From contig NZ_CP019603.1 in NCBI RefSeq assembly GCF_001661675.2, positions 496,001 through 560,000 of the forward strand: 64,000 nt of DNA. The letters are read 5' to 3'. The DNA is from Croceicoccus marinus (GTDB taxonomy: Bacteria; Pseudomonadota; Alphaproteobacteria; Sphingomonadales; Sphingomonadaceae). Shown here piece by piece: positions 52,009-60,742 of the stretch (position 1 is the first letter of the stretch; every line of letters begins with the position of its first letter). A program made the position numbers and the translations under genes. Under the pieces are notes generated by a model. That model searched no databases and had not been told where the DNA came from. It saw only the letters and a program-made list of their open reading frames with translations.

Positions 52009-52710
52009 CTAACCTTGCGCCAGTTGCGCAAGATCCTCGACCAGCATGGCCGCGCGTTCCAGCACCGCCGCGCTGCGTTCGTCGCCCCAGATCGCGCCAT
52101 TGATCAGCACGCCGGCATGCACCGCCTGCGTGACATCGTTGGCAATCCGCATCAGTTCGGGCGCCTCGCGCCACTGGGGGAAGGCGTGGTGCATCTCGCC
52201 CAGCCAGATCTCGTCATAAAGGCGCGCGGCGGGGGTGAAGATCGCAGCCAGCGCATCGTCGCTGCGGGCCGCAACCGCAAGGCGCAGGAACGCGCCATAT
52301 TCGCGGCTCTGCACCGAACGCCAGTGCAGTTCCATCGCCATGCGATAGGGGTCCTCGCCCGGCGGGGCCTGTTTCAGCCGGGCGAGGAATTCGTCGAGGA
52401 ACTGGCGCATGCGGTGATAGAACACATGTTCGATCAGCCCCTCGACCAGATCGGCGCGCGAGGCGAAATGATGGTGCATCGCCCCGCGCGACACGCTGGC
52501 CCGCCGCGCGACGTCGTTGGTCGAAAGCCCGGCATAGCCGGTGTCGACCAGGCTATCGACCGCGGCTTCCAGAATGGCCTCGCGCGTCAGAGAGGCCTTG
52601 CGCTGCTGCCAGCGCTGGCGGTCGTCCGGCCCGCCGCCGGGCCGCATCCGGCTGAGCGCCTGCGCCCTGCGCGTGGCGGGCCGTGTCGATGTCATCGTGT
52701 GCTCCGCCAT
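52009..52710 (-). CDS. TetR/AcrR family regulator
   Basis: 233 residues from the ATG at 52710 after GAAGGGAAGC. A basic N-terminal tail (RPATRRAQALSR) precedes the HTH (LSTNDVARRASVSRGAMHHHF, about residues 62-82). Divergent from the NTF2-Rieske-NTF2-NTF2 operon starting at 52896 and so its likely repressor. The upstream frame to 52833 has no ribosome site. Confidence 0.88.
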   Translation of the reverse strand: MAEHTMTSTRPATRRAQALSRMRPGGGPDDRQRWQQRKASLTREAILEAAVDSLVDTGYAGLSTNDVARRASVSRGAMHHHFASRADLVEGLIEHVFYHRMRQFLDEFLARLKQAPPGEDPYRMAMELHWRSVQSREYGAFLRLAVAARSDDALAAIFTPAARLYDEIWLGEMHHAFPQWREAPELMRIANDVTQAVHAGVLINGAIWGDERSAAVLERAAMLVEDLAQLAQG

Positions 52711-52815
52711 TCGCTTCCCTTCGCCCGAACCTATCCTTTCCTTCAGTAGTGCCGCCGCAGTCGATCCGTCAATAAAACAGGCAGCATTGCCGGTTTCATT
52801 TTCCGGCGGCCCGGC

Positions 52816-52821
52816 TATACT
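52816..52821 (+). promoter_or_regulatory. Possible -10 element of the NTF2-Rieske operon
   Basis: TATACT lies 74 bases upstream of the first gene of the operon, in the divergent spacer with the TetR gene. No good -35 could be placed at 16-18 bases, so the call is weak. Confidence 0.25.
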
Positions 52822-52895
52822 GGGTACAAGCATGGAAAAGCACTGGTACGCGCGCAGAATCGCGGCCGGAGGGAAGCAAGGATGGCGATGGCAGG

Positions 52896-53501
52896 ATGGC
52901 TGACATGGGCGTGATGGACGAAACCGGGCTCGACCTTAAGGCCGAGATCCGCGACTTGGCCGCGCGGCGCGACATCACCGACGCGGTGCACCGCTACATG
53001 CGCGGGCTGGACCGGCTCGACCGCGACTGCCTGCTCAGCGCGTTTCATCCCGATGCCTATGTCGATTGCGGCCTTCTGGCGGGCTCGCCCACGGAATTTG
53101 CCGATTTCGCGCTTGGTTTCCTGGCCGACATGGACGCGACGCATCATCAGTTGGGGCAGGTGCGGATCGAATTCGCGGGCGGCGACGCGGCATCGGGCAA
53201 GGCCAGCGGCGAAAGCTATTTCCGCGCCTTCCATGATGTGCGCAGCGAAGCGGGCGAGGTCCGCGACCTGTTCATCGCCGGACGCTACATCGACGAATTC
53301 ACCCGCGGGAACGGCGAATGGCGCATCGCGCGCCGCCGGCTGGTCACCGACTGGGTCAGCGACAATCCCGGCAGCCGCGCCTTTTTCAACGACAATCCGA
53401 ACGCTCCGCGAGGAGCGCGCCGCGGCGAGGATTTCAGCCAGACGCGTGACTGGCCCGAAACGGCGGAACCGCGAACCGAACAACAGGAGCCTGTGACATG
53501 A
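52896..53501 (+). CDS. NTF2-fold (SnoaL-like) protein, possible oxygenase partner
   Basis: 201 residues; in-frame ATGs at 52896, 52908 and 52914 make the exact start uncertain. The SnoaL_4-like core runs ~20-165 (AARRDITDAVHRYMRGLDRLDRD, then SGESYFRAFH and GRYIDEFTRGNGEWRIARRR). The last 35 residues are polar. At about 190-200 residues it is near the size of true Rieske oxygenase beta subunits (also NTF2 fold). Its TGA overlaps the RO3 ATG (ATGA), so the two are made together. Confidence 0.83.
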   Translation: MADMGVMDETGLDLKAEIRDLAARRDITDAVHRYMRGLDRLDRDCLLSAFHPDAYVDCGLLAGSPTEFADFALGFLADMDATHHQLGQVRIEFAGGDAASGKASGESYFRAFHDVRSEAGEVRDLFIAGRYIDEFTRGNGEWRIARRRLVTDWVSDNPGSRAFFNDNPNAPRGARRGEDFSQTRDWPETAEPRTEQQEPVT

Positions 53502-54844
53502 ACGTACAATCCGGCGCCGCCCGCTATTCGGCGGATTACGACCAGCCCGTTCGCGGCGATACCATCACCGCCGACCGCTACACCTCGCGCGAGTGGATGG
53601 AGGCGGAATACGAAAACCTCTGGCCCAGCGTGTGGCACTTGGGCGGCGTGACCGCCGACCTCGAGGAAGAGGGCGACTTCATCCGCCATAATTTCGGGCG
53701 CGAATCCGTCATCATGGTCAAGCAGGCCGATGGCGGCGTGCGCGCTTTCTACAATACCTGCCCGCATCGCGGGAACCGGCTGGCGCTGGGCGACGTCGGA
53801 TCGACCCCGCGCATCACCTGCGGCTATCACGGCTGGCAATTCGATCCAGACGGCACGCTGGTCCACGTCCAGGACGAGGACGATTTTCCCGGCGGCAGCC
53901 CCTGCGGCAAGGTCCACCTGTCCGAACTGCGCTGCGAAACCTGGGGTCCGTTCGTGTTCTGGGCGATGGACAAGGATATCGCCCCGCTAGCCGAATGGCT
54001 GGCGCCGTTCCCCGAAAGGCTGGCGGGCTACAAGCTCGACAACTGGGTGCGCGTGCTGAACGTGTCGGCAGACTGCGAGTTCAACTGGAAGATCATCCGC
54101 GACAATTTCAACGAGAGCTATCACCTGCCCACGATCCATCCCGAGCTGGCGACCTTCATCAACGACGGCCTGCCGACCACATTGTTCGAGATGTACGAGA
54201 GCGGCCACAACTCGATGTGGATGATCGGGCACCAGGCGACCAGCCGCAAGGATTACGTCAGCGGCGACGTGCCGCCCGGCCTGTACGAAGCGGCCGAGGC
54301 ATGGGGCATCGATCCCAAGGAATACCGCGGCCGCACCGCCGACATCCGCGAGGCGGTGATCGAGGCGAAGCGCAAGCACGGCGCCGAGCGCGGCTATGAC
54401 TATGACTCGATGACCGACCAGCAGCTGGTCGATTACTTCCACTGCACGCTGTTCCCCAACCTCACCATCACGATGAGCCCGGAACAGTGCCAGATCCTGC
54501 GCACCGAGCCGCATCCTACCGATCCGGCCAAATGCGTGTTCCAGCACTGGTGCCTGTATCCGCCGGTGGAGGGGATGAAGGAAGTCGAGACCCCGGTGGG
54601 CAAGGCGCCGCTGAAGCACGATGCCATCGCGCAGCATTCGGTCTATGGCGACGGGGTGTCGCTGGGCTTCGTGGCGGATCAGGACCTGTCGATCGGCACG
54701 ACGCAGCAGCAGGGCCTGAATTCGCGGGGATTCCAGGGCTGCCTGCTGACCTATCAGGAAAAGCGCATCCAGCGCTTCCACGAATTGCTGAACGACGTGG
54801 TGCTGGGCCACCCGACCGAGCACAAGGCCCCGGCAGGCGAATGA
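53498..54844 (+). CDS. Rieske non-heme iron oxygenase, alpha subunit (RO3)
   Basis: 448 residues. Rieske ligands Cys88/His90 (CPHRG) and Cys108/His111 (CGYHGW). Iron site DNFNESYHLPTIH with Asp202, His209 and His214. Same length and conserved blocks as RO1, so paralogous. Flanked by NTF2-fold genes on both sides with ATGA overlaps, forming a four-gene operon NTF2-RO3-NTF2-NTF2 under the divergent TetR. Substrate unknown. Confidence 0.93.
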   Translation: MNVQSGAARYSADYDQPVRGDTITADRYTSREWMEAEYENLWPSVWHLGGVTADLEEEGDFIRHNFGRESVIMVKQADGGVRAFYNTCPHRGNRLALGDVGSTPRITCGYHGWQFDPDGTLVHVQDEDDFPGGSPCGKVHLSELRCETWGPFVFWAMDKDIAPLAEWLAPFPERLAGYKLDNWVRVLNVSADCEFNWKIIRDNFNESYHLPTIHPELATFINDGLPTTLFEMYESGHNSMWMIGHQATSRKDYVSGDVPPGLYEAAEAWGIDPKEYRGRTADIREAVIEAKRKHGAERGYDYDSMTDQQLVDYFHCTLFPNLTITMSPEQCQILRTEPHPTDPAKCVFQHWCLYPPVEGMKEVETPVGKAPLKHDAIAQHSVYGDGVSLGFVADQDLSIGTTQQQGLNSRGFQGCLLTYQEKRIQRFHELLNDVVLGHPTEHKAPAGE

Positions 54845-55278
54845 CCGTCGCCGAGGCTCGCGCGCAGATGCCGGAGGAGGTGTTCCGCGCGTTGAAACGG
54901 CTGATGGTCGAATATGCCGACGCGGTCGACACGCGCGGCGACCCTGAGCGTGTCGTCGCCTGCTTCACCCCCGATGCGGCCATCGACTTCTCGTCAGTCG
55001 GCTTTCCGGTGATGCAGGGCGAGGACGAGATCCGCGCCTTCTATGCCGGACTGGTTCAGAACATGGCCAACGAATTCCACATCGCCGCCAATCCGCGCGC
55101 CGAACACTGGGACGGCACGGTGGGGACGATCACATCCTATGTCATGGGCATGGGACTGGCGAACAGTGGTGACGCCATTTCGGTCCAGGTCAAATACCGG
55201 ATGGAATGCGTGCAGCACCAGGGCGCGTGGCGCTGCCGCCGCTTCACGCTGGACGCGATGATGCCGATGGCTGCCTAG
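54841..55278 (+). CDS. NTF2-fold (SnoaL-like) protein, tandem copy A
   Basis: 145 residues; ATGA overlap with RO3. SnoaL_4-like with RLMVEYADAVDTRGDPERVV and the C-terminal block VQVKYRMECV...WRCRRF..DAMMPM. The downstream neighbour has the same block, showing a tandem duplication. Candidate accessory chain for RO3, or a downstream isomerase/dehydratase. Confidence 0.83.
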   Translation: MTVAEARAQMPEEVFRALKRLMVEYADAVDTRGDPERVVACFTPDAAIDFSSVGFPVMQGEDEIRAFYAGLVQNMANEFHIAANPRAEHWDGTVGTITSYVMGMGLANSGDAISVQVKYRMECVQHQGAWRCRRFTLDAMMPMAA

Positions 55279-55313
55279 ATGGCTGCCTGAACGGCGCAAG
55301 GAGAGGAAACTGC

Positions 55314-55766
55314 ATGTCCGAAATGCCCGAGGATGTCCGCACCGCGCTGGAGCGGCACCTGATAGACTATTGCTATGCCGTCGACGGGCTGGAGGATGTG
55401 GGGCCACTGCTCGACCTGTTCACCGACGATGCGGTTGCGGATTTCTCCGCCATCGGCCTGCCCGCGATGACGGGGCGGGAGGAGATCGGCGCGTTCTACC
55501 GCGCGGTGTTTGCCGACATGACGCATCATTTCCACTTCATCAGCAATTTCCGGCCCGATGGCTGGGATGCCGATGAAGGCGCAGGCGCGATGACGGCCTA
55601 TGTCATCGGCATGGGCGCGGCGAAGGATGGCAGCAGCATCACTGTGCAGGTCAAGTACCGGATGGAATGCGTACGGCAGGGCGGCGCGTGGAAGTGCCGC
55701 CATTACGCGATCACCCCGATGATGCCGATGCCCGGCTCGCTGGCGCAGGTGCACGGGGCACGCTGA
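55314..55766 (+). CDS. NTF2-fold (SnoaL-like) protein, tandem copy B
   Basis: 150 residues from an ATG after AAGGAGAGGAAAC. Duplicate of the preceding gene: both share VQVKYRMECV, the G.W.CR motif and MMPM near the end, but the N-terminal halves have diverged (LIDYCYAVDGLEDVGPLLDL). Last gene of the RO3 operon, 12 bases before the converging SDR. Confidence 0.83.
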   Translation: MSEMPEDVRTALERHLIDYCYAVDGLEDVGPLLDLFTDDAVADFSAIGLPAMTGREEIGAFYRAVFADMTHHFHFISNFRPDGWDADEGAGAMTAYVIGMGAAKDGSSITVQVKYRMECVRQGGAWKCRHYAITPMMPMPGSLAQVHGAR

Positions 55767-55778
55767 ACCGCGCGCCGA

Positions 55779-56555
55779 TCAGATCTGCGAGAAGCCGCCG
55801 TCCATCACCAGCTCGTCGCAGGTCATGAAGCTGCTTGCGCCCGAGCACAGGAACACGACGCCGCCCGCCATCTCGCCGGGCCTGCCCAGCCGTCCGATCG
55901 GGTGCGCCGCGATGGTGCCCTGCTCGGCCGCCTCGACCGAGGGGGCCGCGCCCATTTCGACATAGCGCTGCATGATCGAGCCCAGCATCGGCGTCTCTAT
56001 GCCGCCGGGATGCACCGAATTGACGCGGATGTTGTAACCCAGCGCCGCGAATTCGGCGCCAAGGCACTTGCTCATCATCTTCACCGCCGCCTTGCTGGTG
56101 CAATAGGCCGCGTTGAAGGCCGCACCGCGCAGGCCCCCCACGCTTGAGAAATTGACGACCGACGCGCCGCTGTCCCGCGCCTTGCCGCCCTGCTTCAGCA
56201 GCGGCAGCATCGCCTGCGTGCCGATGATGATGCTGTCGACATTGACCGCGTTCAGCCGGTGGAATTCGGCGAGCGGCGTATCCTCGAACTTGGTGACGAT
56301 CGAGATCGCCGCATTGTTCACCAGCGCGTCGAGCCGTCCGTATTCCGACGCGATGAAATCGGCGATGCGCTGCCAGTCGTCGGCGCTGGTCACGTCATGC
56401 GCGAAATAATGGTCCGCGCCGGTGTTGCCGTCGTCGTCGCCAAGATCGGTCGCGATGACGCTCGCGCCCGCCTGCTTCATCGCGGCCACGATCTCGCGCC
56501 CGATGCCGCCCTTCGCGCCGGTGACCAGCGCGGTGCAATCGTTCAGTCCAAACAT
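55779..56555 (-). CDS. Short-chain dehydrogenase/reductase (SDR), third of three
   Basis: 258 residues from the ATG at 56555, seven bases after GGGGGA (the ATG at 56561 sits right against that site). Motifs: VTGAKGGIGREIV, VNNAAIS, VNFSSVGG and YCTSK. Asp after beta-2 (IATDLGDD) favours NAD. Last of an SDR trio on the minus strand; typical role would be oxidation of a cis-diol or hydroxy product of the neighbouring oxygenases (inference). Confidence 0.9.
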   Translation of the reverse strand: MFGLNDCTALVTGAKGGIGREIVAAMKQAGASVIATDLGDDDGNTGADHYFAHDVTSADDWQRIADFIASEYGRLDALVNNAAISIVTKFEDTPLAEFHRLNAVNVDSIIIGTQAMLPLLKQGGKARDSGASVVNFSSVGGLRGAAFNAAYCTSKAAVKMMSKCLGAEFAALGYNIRVNSVHPGGIETPMLGSIMQRYVEMGAAPSVEAAEQGTIAAHPIGRLGRPGEMAGGVVFLCSGASSFMTCDELVMDGGFSQI

Positions 56556-56570
56556 CGTCATTTCCCCCGT

Positions 56571-57374
56571 TCAGCGCGCGATATAGCCGCCGTCGACGAC
56601 CATTTCGGACCCGGTCATGTAACTGGCCTCCTCGCTGGCGAGGAAGGCGATGGCGTCGCCGATTTCCTGCATCGTGCCCAGCCTGCCGACGGGGGTGGAT
56701 TCGCTGACCTGCTTCTTGAGATCATCGGCCTTTTCCGCGACCCCGCGCGAAACCATGCGGTCGAAGCCTTCGTCCAGCAGCGGCGTCTGCACGAAGCCGG
56801 GGTGGACCGAATTGACGCGGATCGGCGCGCCATAGGTAGCGAACTCGACCGCGCATGCCTTGCTGAACTGGCGGATCGCGCCCTTGGACGCGCAATAGGC
56901 GCTGCTTTCGGGAAAGGCGACGAAACCCATGACCGAGCTGACATTGACGATGGTCGATCCGCCCTTGCGGTCCTTGCCGCTTCGCTCCAGCAGCGCATAG
57001 GCGTGCTTGGTGCCCAGGAACGCGCCGTCGCTGTTGACCGACATGACCTTGCGCCACAGCTCCAGCGTCATGTCCTGCACCCGGCCCGTGCCGTCGATGC
57101 CCGCATTGTTGACCAGTATGTCGAGCCGCCCGTCCTCACGCTCGATCCGGGCGATGGCGGCCTGCCACTGTCCTTCGTCGGCAACGTCAAGCGAGAGATA
57201 GGCGCCGCCCGGCACCGACTCCAATGCCTGCGAAACTGCGGTGTCGCCTTCCGGCTTCAGGTCCGCGATCCAGACCTTTGCGCCCTTTGCGGCCATGCTG
57301 CGTGCCGCAGCAAGGCCGATGCCCCGCACCGCGCCCGTGACCAGCGCGACGCGCCCCGCCAGTAAGCCGCTCAT
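56571..57374 (-). CDS. Short-chain dehydrogenase/reductase (SDR), second of three
   Basis: 267 residues; the ATG overlaps the stop of the upstream SDR (ATGA). Motifs: VTGAVRGIGLAAA, VNNAGIDG, VNVSSVMGF, YCASK. Asp after beta-2 (WIADLKPE) favours NAD. Similar to 3-alpha/7-alpha-hydroxysteroid and cyclohexanol dehydrogenase-type SDRs in overall pattern, but the substrate is not assignable. Confidence 0.9.
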   Translation of the reverse strand: MSGLLAGRVALVTGAVRGIGLAAARSMAAKGAKVWIADLKPEGDTAVSQALESVPGGAYLSLDVADEGQWQAAIARIEREDGRLDILVNNAGIDGTGRVQDMTLELWRKVMSVNSDGAFLGTKHAYALLERSGKDRKGGSTIVNVSSVMGFVAFPESSAYCASKGAIRQFSKACAVEFATYGAPIRVNSVHPGFVQTPLLDEGFDRMVSRGVAEKADDLKKQVSESTPVGRLGTMQEIGDAIAFLASEEASYMTGSEMVVDGGYIAR

Positions 57375-58153
57375 ACGCCGGACATCCCGGCGGTCGACGC
57401 GCCGTCGATGGTATATTCCCCGCCCGAGATGAAGCCGGCCTCGTCGCTGCCCAGGAACGCGACCAGCGCGGCGATTTCCTCGACCCTGGCCATGCGGTTC
57501 AGCGGCGACATGCCTTCGTACATCGCGCGCGCGGCGGCGGGATCGGGCTGCGAATTCATGATCTTCTTGATCAGATCCGTCTCCACCACGCCAGGCAGGA
57601 TCGAATTGACGCGGATCTGGTAGCCCGCCTGCCCGCAATAGTTCGCCGCCGACTTGCCCAGCGCCACCACCGCCGCCTTGGTCACCGAATAGGCCATGTA
57701 ATTGCCCATCGCCCGGTGCGCGTTCATCGAGCTGTTGATGATGATCGAGCCGGTCGGCCCGCCGGGATTGTCCTTCATGATGCGCACCGCGTGCTGCACC
57801 GTCAGCATCACGCCGGTCAGGTTGATGTCGAGGATATTGTCCCACTCCTCGATCTCGATCGTCTCGACGCTGCCGTCGCCCTTTTCGATGCCCGCATTGG
57901 CAAAGGCGATGTCCAGCCTTCCGAAATCGCTGCGGATGCGGTCCGCAAGGCCTGCCCAGGCCGCCGCGTCCTGCACGCGGTGGCTGACGAAGGTCGCGCC
58001 CGTGTCGGCGCAGATCGGGTCCGCCGCTTCCTGCCGCGATCCGGTGAAGATCACCTTCGCGCCTTCCGCCGACAGACGGCGGACCGCGCCTTCGCCGATG
58101 CCGCCGGTTCCGCCCGTCACCAGGGCGACCTTGCCGCCGAACCTTTGTGCCAT
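57371..58153 (-). CDS. Short-chain dehydrogenase/reductase (SDR), first of three
   Basis: 260 residues from the ATG at 58153, six bases after AGAGG. Motifs: VTGGTGGIGEGAV, the NNAG position reads FANAGIEKG, IINSSMNA and YSVTK. Unusual Ser after beta-2 (FTGSRQE) may allow NADP. First gene of the three-SDR operon, divergent from RO4, so probably co-regulated with it. Confidence 0.9.
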   Translation of the reverse strand: MAQRFGGKVALVTGGTGGIGEGAVRRLSAEGAKVIFTGSRQEAADPICADTGATFVSHRVQDAAAWAGLADRIRSDFGRLDIAFANAGIEKGDGSVETIEIEEWDNILDINLTGVMLTVQHAVRIMKDNPGGPTGSIIINSSMNAHRAMGNYMAYSVTKAAVVALGKSAANYCGQAGYQIRVNSILPGVVETDLIKKIMNSQPDPAAARAMYEGMSPLNRMARVEEIAALVAFLGSDEAGFISGGEYTIDGASTAGMSGV

Positions 58154-58314
58154 GTGCATCCTCTTTCGTTCTTATAGGCCACGGAAAATCGCGCCAAGCG
58201 GGTCGGCTGGCAACCTATGACTTCGGCAAGGTGACTGGGGAGGGCAAAAGGTGCAGTCTGTGTTCAAATCCCGGCGTATAGCGCCGCAATAACTGACAAA
58301 GAGGATGACAGGCG

Positions 58315-59748
58315 ATGGCCGACATCGAACCCAAGGAACGCTTTGGCGAGGACCGCAGCGAAGGCATCAGCTGGAACGAGCTGATGGAGCGCGATTCGCG
58401 CCCCGCCCCCGAGATTCTGGTCGACGATTCCTATGAATATCGCGGGTCGGACCCGATCCCGGTGGAACGCTATATCAGCGAGGATTTCGCCGCGCTGGAG
58501 CGCGAGCGCATGTGGCCATATGTCTGGCAGTTCGCCGCGCGCGAGGAAGAGCTGATCGAGCCGGGCGATTACGTGGTGTTCGAGAATGCGGGCCGCAGCT
58601 TCCTTATCGTGCGGCAGGACGACGGGTCGATCCGCGCGATGCACAATGTCTGCCTTCACCGCGGGCGCAAGCTGCGGACCGAGGACGGCAATGCCGAGAA
58701 GTTCACCTGCCCGTTCCATGCCTTCACCTGGAAGAAGGACGGCAGTTTCGACCACGCGCCGTGCCAGTGGGATTTCCCCCATCTGAAGCAGAAGGACATG
58801 AGCCTGCCCGAGGCCGAGGTCGGCGTGTGGCAGGGCTATGTCTTCATCCGCGAAATGCCCGGCGGGCCGAGCCTTCAGGAATTCCTGGCCCCGCTGCCCG
58901 AGCATTTCAAGCGCTGGCGCCACGACGAATGCATCACCGTGATGCATGTCGCCAAGGAAGTCCCCGCCAACTGGAAGGTGGTGATGGAGGCTTTCATGGA
59001 AGCCTGGCACACCATCGTCACCCATCCGCAACTGCTGCCGTTCACGGGCGATTCCAATGGTGCCTATCGCACCTGGGGCGACAATGTGAACGCCAATCTG
59101 GTGCCCTTCGGCGTGATGAGCCCGCATATCCAGGAAGGACAGGGCGAGCAGTGGATCGTCGACCAGTTCATCAAGTACAACGGCCGCAGTTCGGACAATT
59201 ACGACCCCGAAGGCGACCCGATGGCGATCGCGGTGCCCGAAGGCAAGACCGCGCGCGAGGCGCTGGGCGACCGGATGCGGCAGACGTATACCGAACAGAC
59301 CGGCTATGATCATTCGGACGCGACCGATGCCGAGGTGCTGGACGCGCTGGTCTATAATGTCTTTCCCAATTTTGGCCCGTGGGGCGGGTTCATGCCGAAC
59401 ATCGTCTATAGCTGGTCGCCCGGAAAGACCGTGGACACCAGCGTGATGGAGGTCCGCATCCTGTCGCGCGTCAAGAAGGGCGAGCCCAAGCCGCCCGCCG
59501 CGCCGCGCAAGTTCCTGACGCTGGACCAGAAATGGACCGAAGCGCCCGAGCTGGGCGGACTGGGCGAAGTGTTCGAGCAGGACATGGACAATTTGCCCTA
59601 TGTGCAGGAAGGGTTGCATGCATCGAAGACCGGTGAGGTGCAATTGGGCAATTACCAGGAAATCCGCATCCGCCAGTTCCAGGACACGCTGATGAAATAT
59701 ATCAATGGCGAACTGGGCGGCTTTGGGAAGGACGGGGCGCAGGCCTGA
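58315..59748 (+). CDS. Rieske non-heme iron oxygenase, alpha subunit (RO4)
   Basis: 477 residues, the longest of the four. Rieske ligands Cys113/His115 (CLHRG) and Cys132/His135 (CPFHAF). Iron site MEAFMEAWHTIVTH with Glu225, His232 and His237; the bridging position is Glu rather than Asp, as in some O-demethylase and steroid-type oxygenases. The TGA overlaps the ATG of the ThuA-like gene (TGATG). Divergent from the three-SDR operon. No beta-type or NTF2 gene adjoins it. Confidence 0.92.
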   Translation: MADIEPKERFGEDRSEGISWNELMERDSRPAPEILVDDSYEYRGSDPIPVERYISEDFAALERERMWPYVWQFAAREEELIEPGDYVVFENAGRSFLIVRQDDGSIRAMHNVCLHRGRKLRTEDGNAEKFTCPFHAFTWKKDGSFDHAPCQWDFPHLKQKDMSLPEAEVGVWQGYVFIREMPGGPSLQEFLAPLPEHFKRWRHDECITVMHVAKEVPANWKVVMEAFMEAWHTIVTHPQLLPFTGDSNGAYRTWGDNVNANLVPFGVMSPHIQEGQGEQWIVDQFIKYNGRSSDNYDPEGDPMAIAVPEGKTAREALGDRMRQTYTEQTGYDHSDATDAEVLDALVYNVFPNFGPWGGFMPNIVYSWSPGKTVDTSVMEVRILSRVKKGEPKPPAAPRKFLTLDQKWTEAPELGGLGEVFEQDMDNLPYVQEGLHASKTGEVQLGNYQEIRIRQFQDTLMKYINGELGGFGKDGAQA

Positions 59749-60542
59749 TGCAGCGTATCGACCACGGGCCCGATCCTCTGGCCAATGCGACTGCCGAGAA
59801 CCATCCCCAGCGTATCGACTGCGTCCTGATCGCGGGCGGCGTGTGGCACGACATCGATTTCGCGCGGCTGGAACTGCTGAAGCTGCTGGCCGAGGATCCG
59901 CGCATCCGCACCCGCGTGTTCGAGGATTACGAGAATGTCGAGGCGATCGCCGCCGCCGACATGCTGATCAGCTATACCTGCAACGTGGTGCCCAGCGACA
60001 CCGCGCAGGAAGCGTTGCGCGACTGGGTCGAGGGCGGAGGGCGCTGGTATGCGCTGCACGGCACGAATTCGATCCTGAAGCTGATGGACGACGGACTGTT
60101 CCACGCCCCGCGCGAGGCTCCGCTGTTCATGGATGTGCTGGGCAGCCAGTTCATCTCGCACCCGCCGATCGCGCCTTATACTGTCACCGTGGCCGATCCC
60201 GATCACGAGCTGACCGCCGGGGTGGAGCCGTTCGAGACGACGGACGAGCTCTATCACCTGGAAACCCACGGCGATCTGCACGTACTGCTCGAAACCGACT
60301 GCACCGAGGAAGGCACCGGCTTTGCCGAGGCCGCCGATGCCCCCGGCATGCATCCGGTGATGTATATCCGCCAGCGGGGCGAGGGCGCGGTGCTGTACAA
60401 CACGCTGGGTCATTGCCGCGGGCATTACGACCTGCAGCCGATGGCCGACTGGTGGCCCACGGTCGACCGCTGCGCGTGGGAGCTGCCAGTCTATTACGAC
60501 CTGCTGCGCCGGGGCATCGAATGGGTCCAGCCAAAACGCTGA
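59748..60542 (+). CDS. ThuA-like domain protein, coupled to RO4
   Basis: 264 residues; one-base stop/start overlap with RO4. ThuA pattern: DCVLIAGGVWHDIDFARLEL, WVEGGGRWYALHGTN, TTDELYHLE, and GEGAVLYNTLGHCRGHYD. Only distantly similar to the first ThuA-like protein at 29268. Its tight coupling to an oxygenase is unusual for a family tied to sugar use and suggests a step on the oxygenase product (inference). Confidence 0.83.
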   Translation: MQRIDHGPDPLANATAENHPQRIDCVLIAGGVWHDIDFARLELLKLLAEDPRIRTRVFEDYENVEAIAAADMLISYTCNVVPSDTAQEALRDWVEGGGRWYALHGTNSILKLMDDGLFHAPREAPLFMDVLGSQFISHPPIAPYTVTVADPDHELTAGVEPFETTDELYHLETHGDLHVLLETDCTEEGTGFAEAADAPGMHPVMYIRQRGEGAVLYNTLGHCRGHYDLQPMADWWPTVDRCAWELPVYYDLLRRGIEWVQPKR

Positions 60543-60742
60543 TTTTTTCGGCGGCCCACCGGGATCCTTTTTCGTCGCAAATAGTTTTCTGGTCGCGGGC
60601 CGGGCCCCTCTGGCGCGTGTCGGGAATGGCGCGCGTGATGTCGGACCGCATCGGACATGCCGATGCGCTTCGCGGGGGCGTTGGTGACGTTTCTGCCTGA
60701 ACTGCATCGCCTGTCCGGTCGACACATAATCGACAGGAGACG

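Noticed and set aside
60525..60550. Terminator after the ThuA-like gene (CAGC, loop, GCTG, T-run)
   Set aside because: The stem is only four base pairs, too weak to call despite six T residues.
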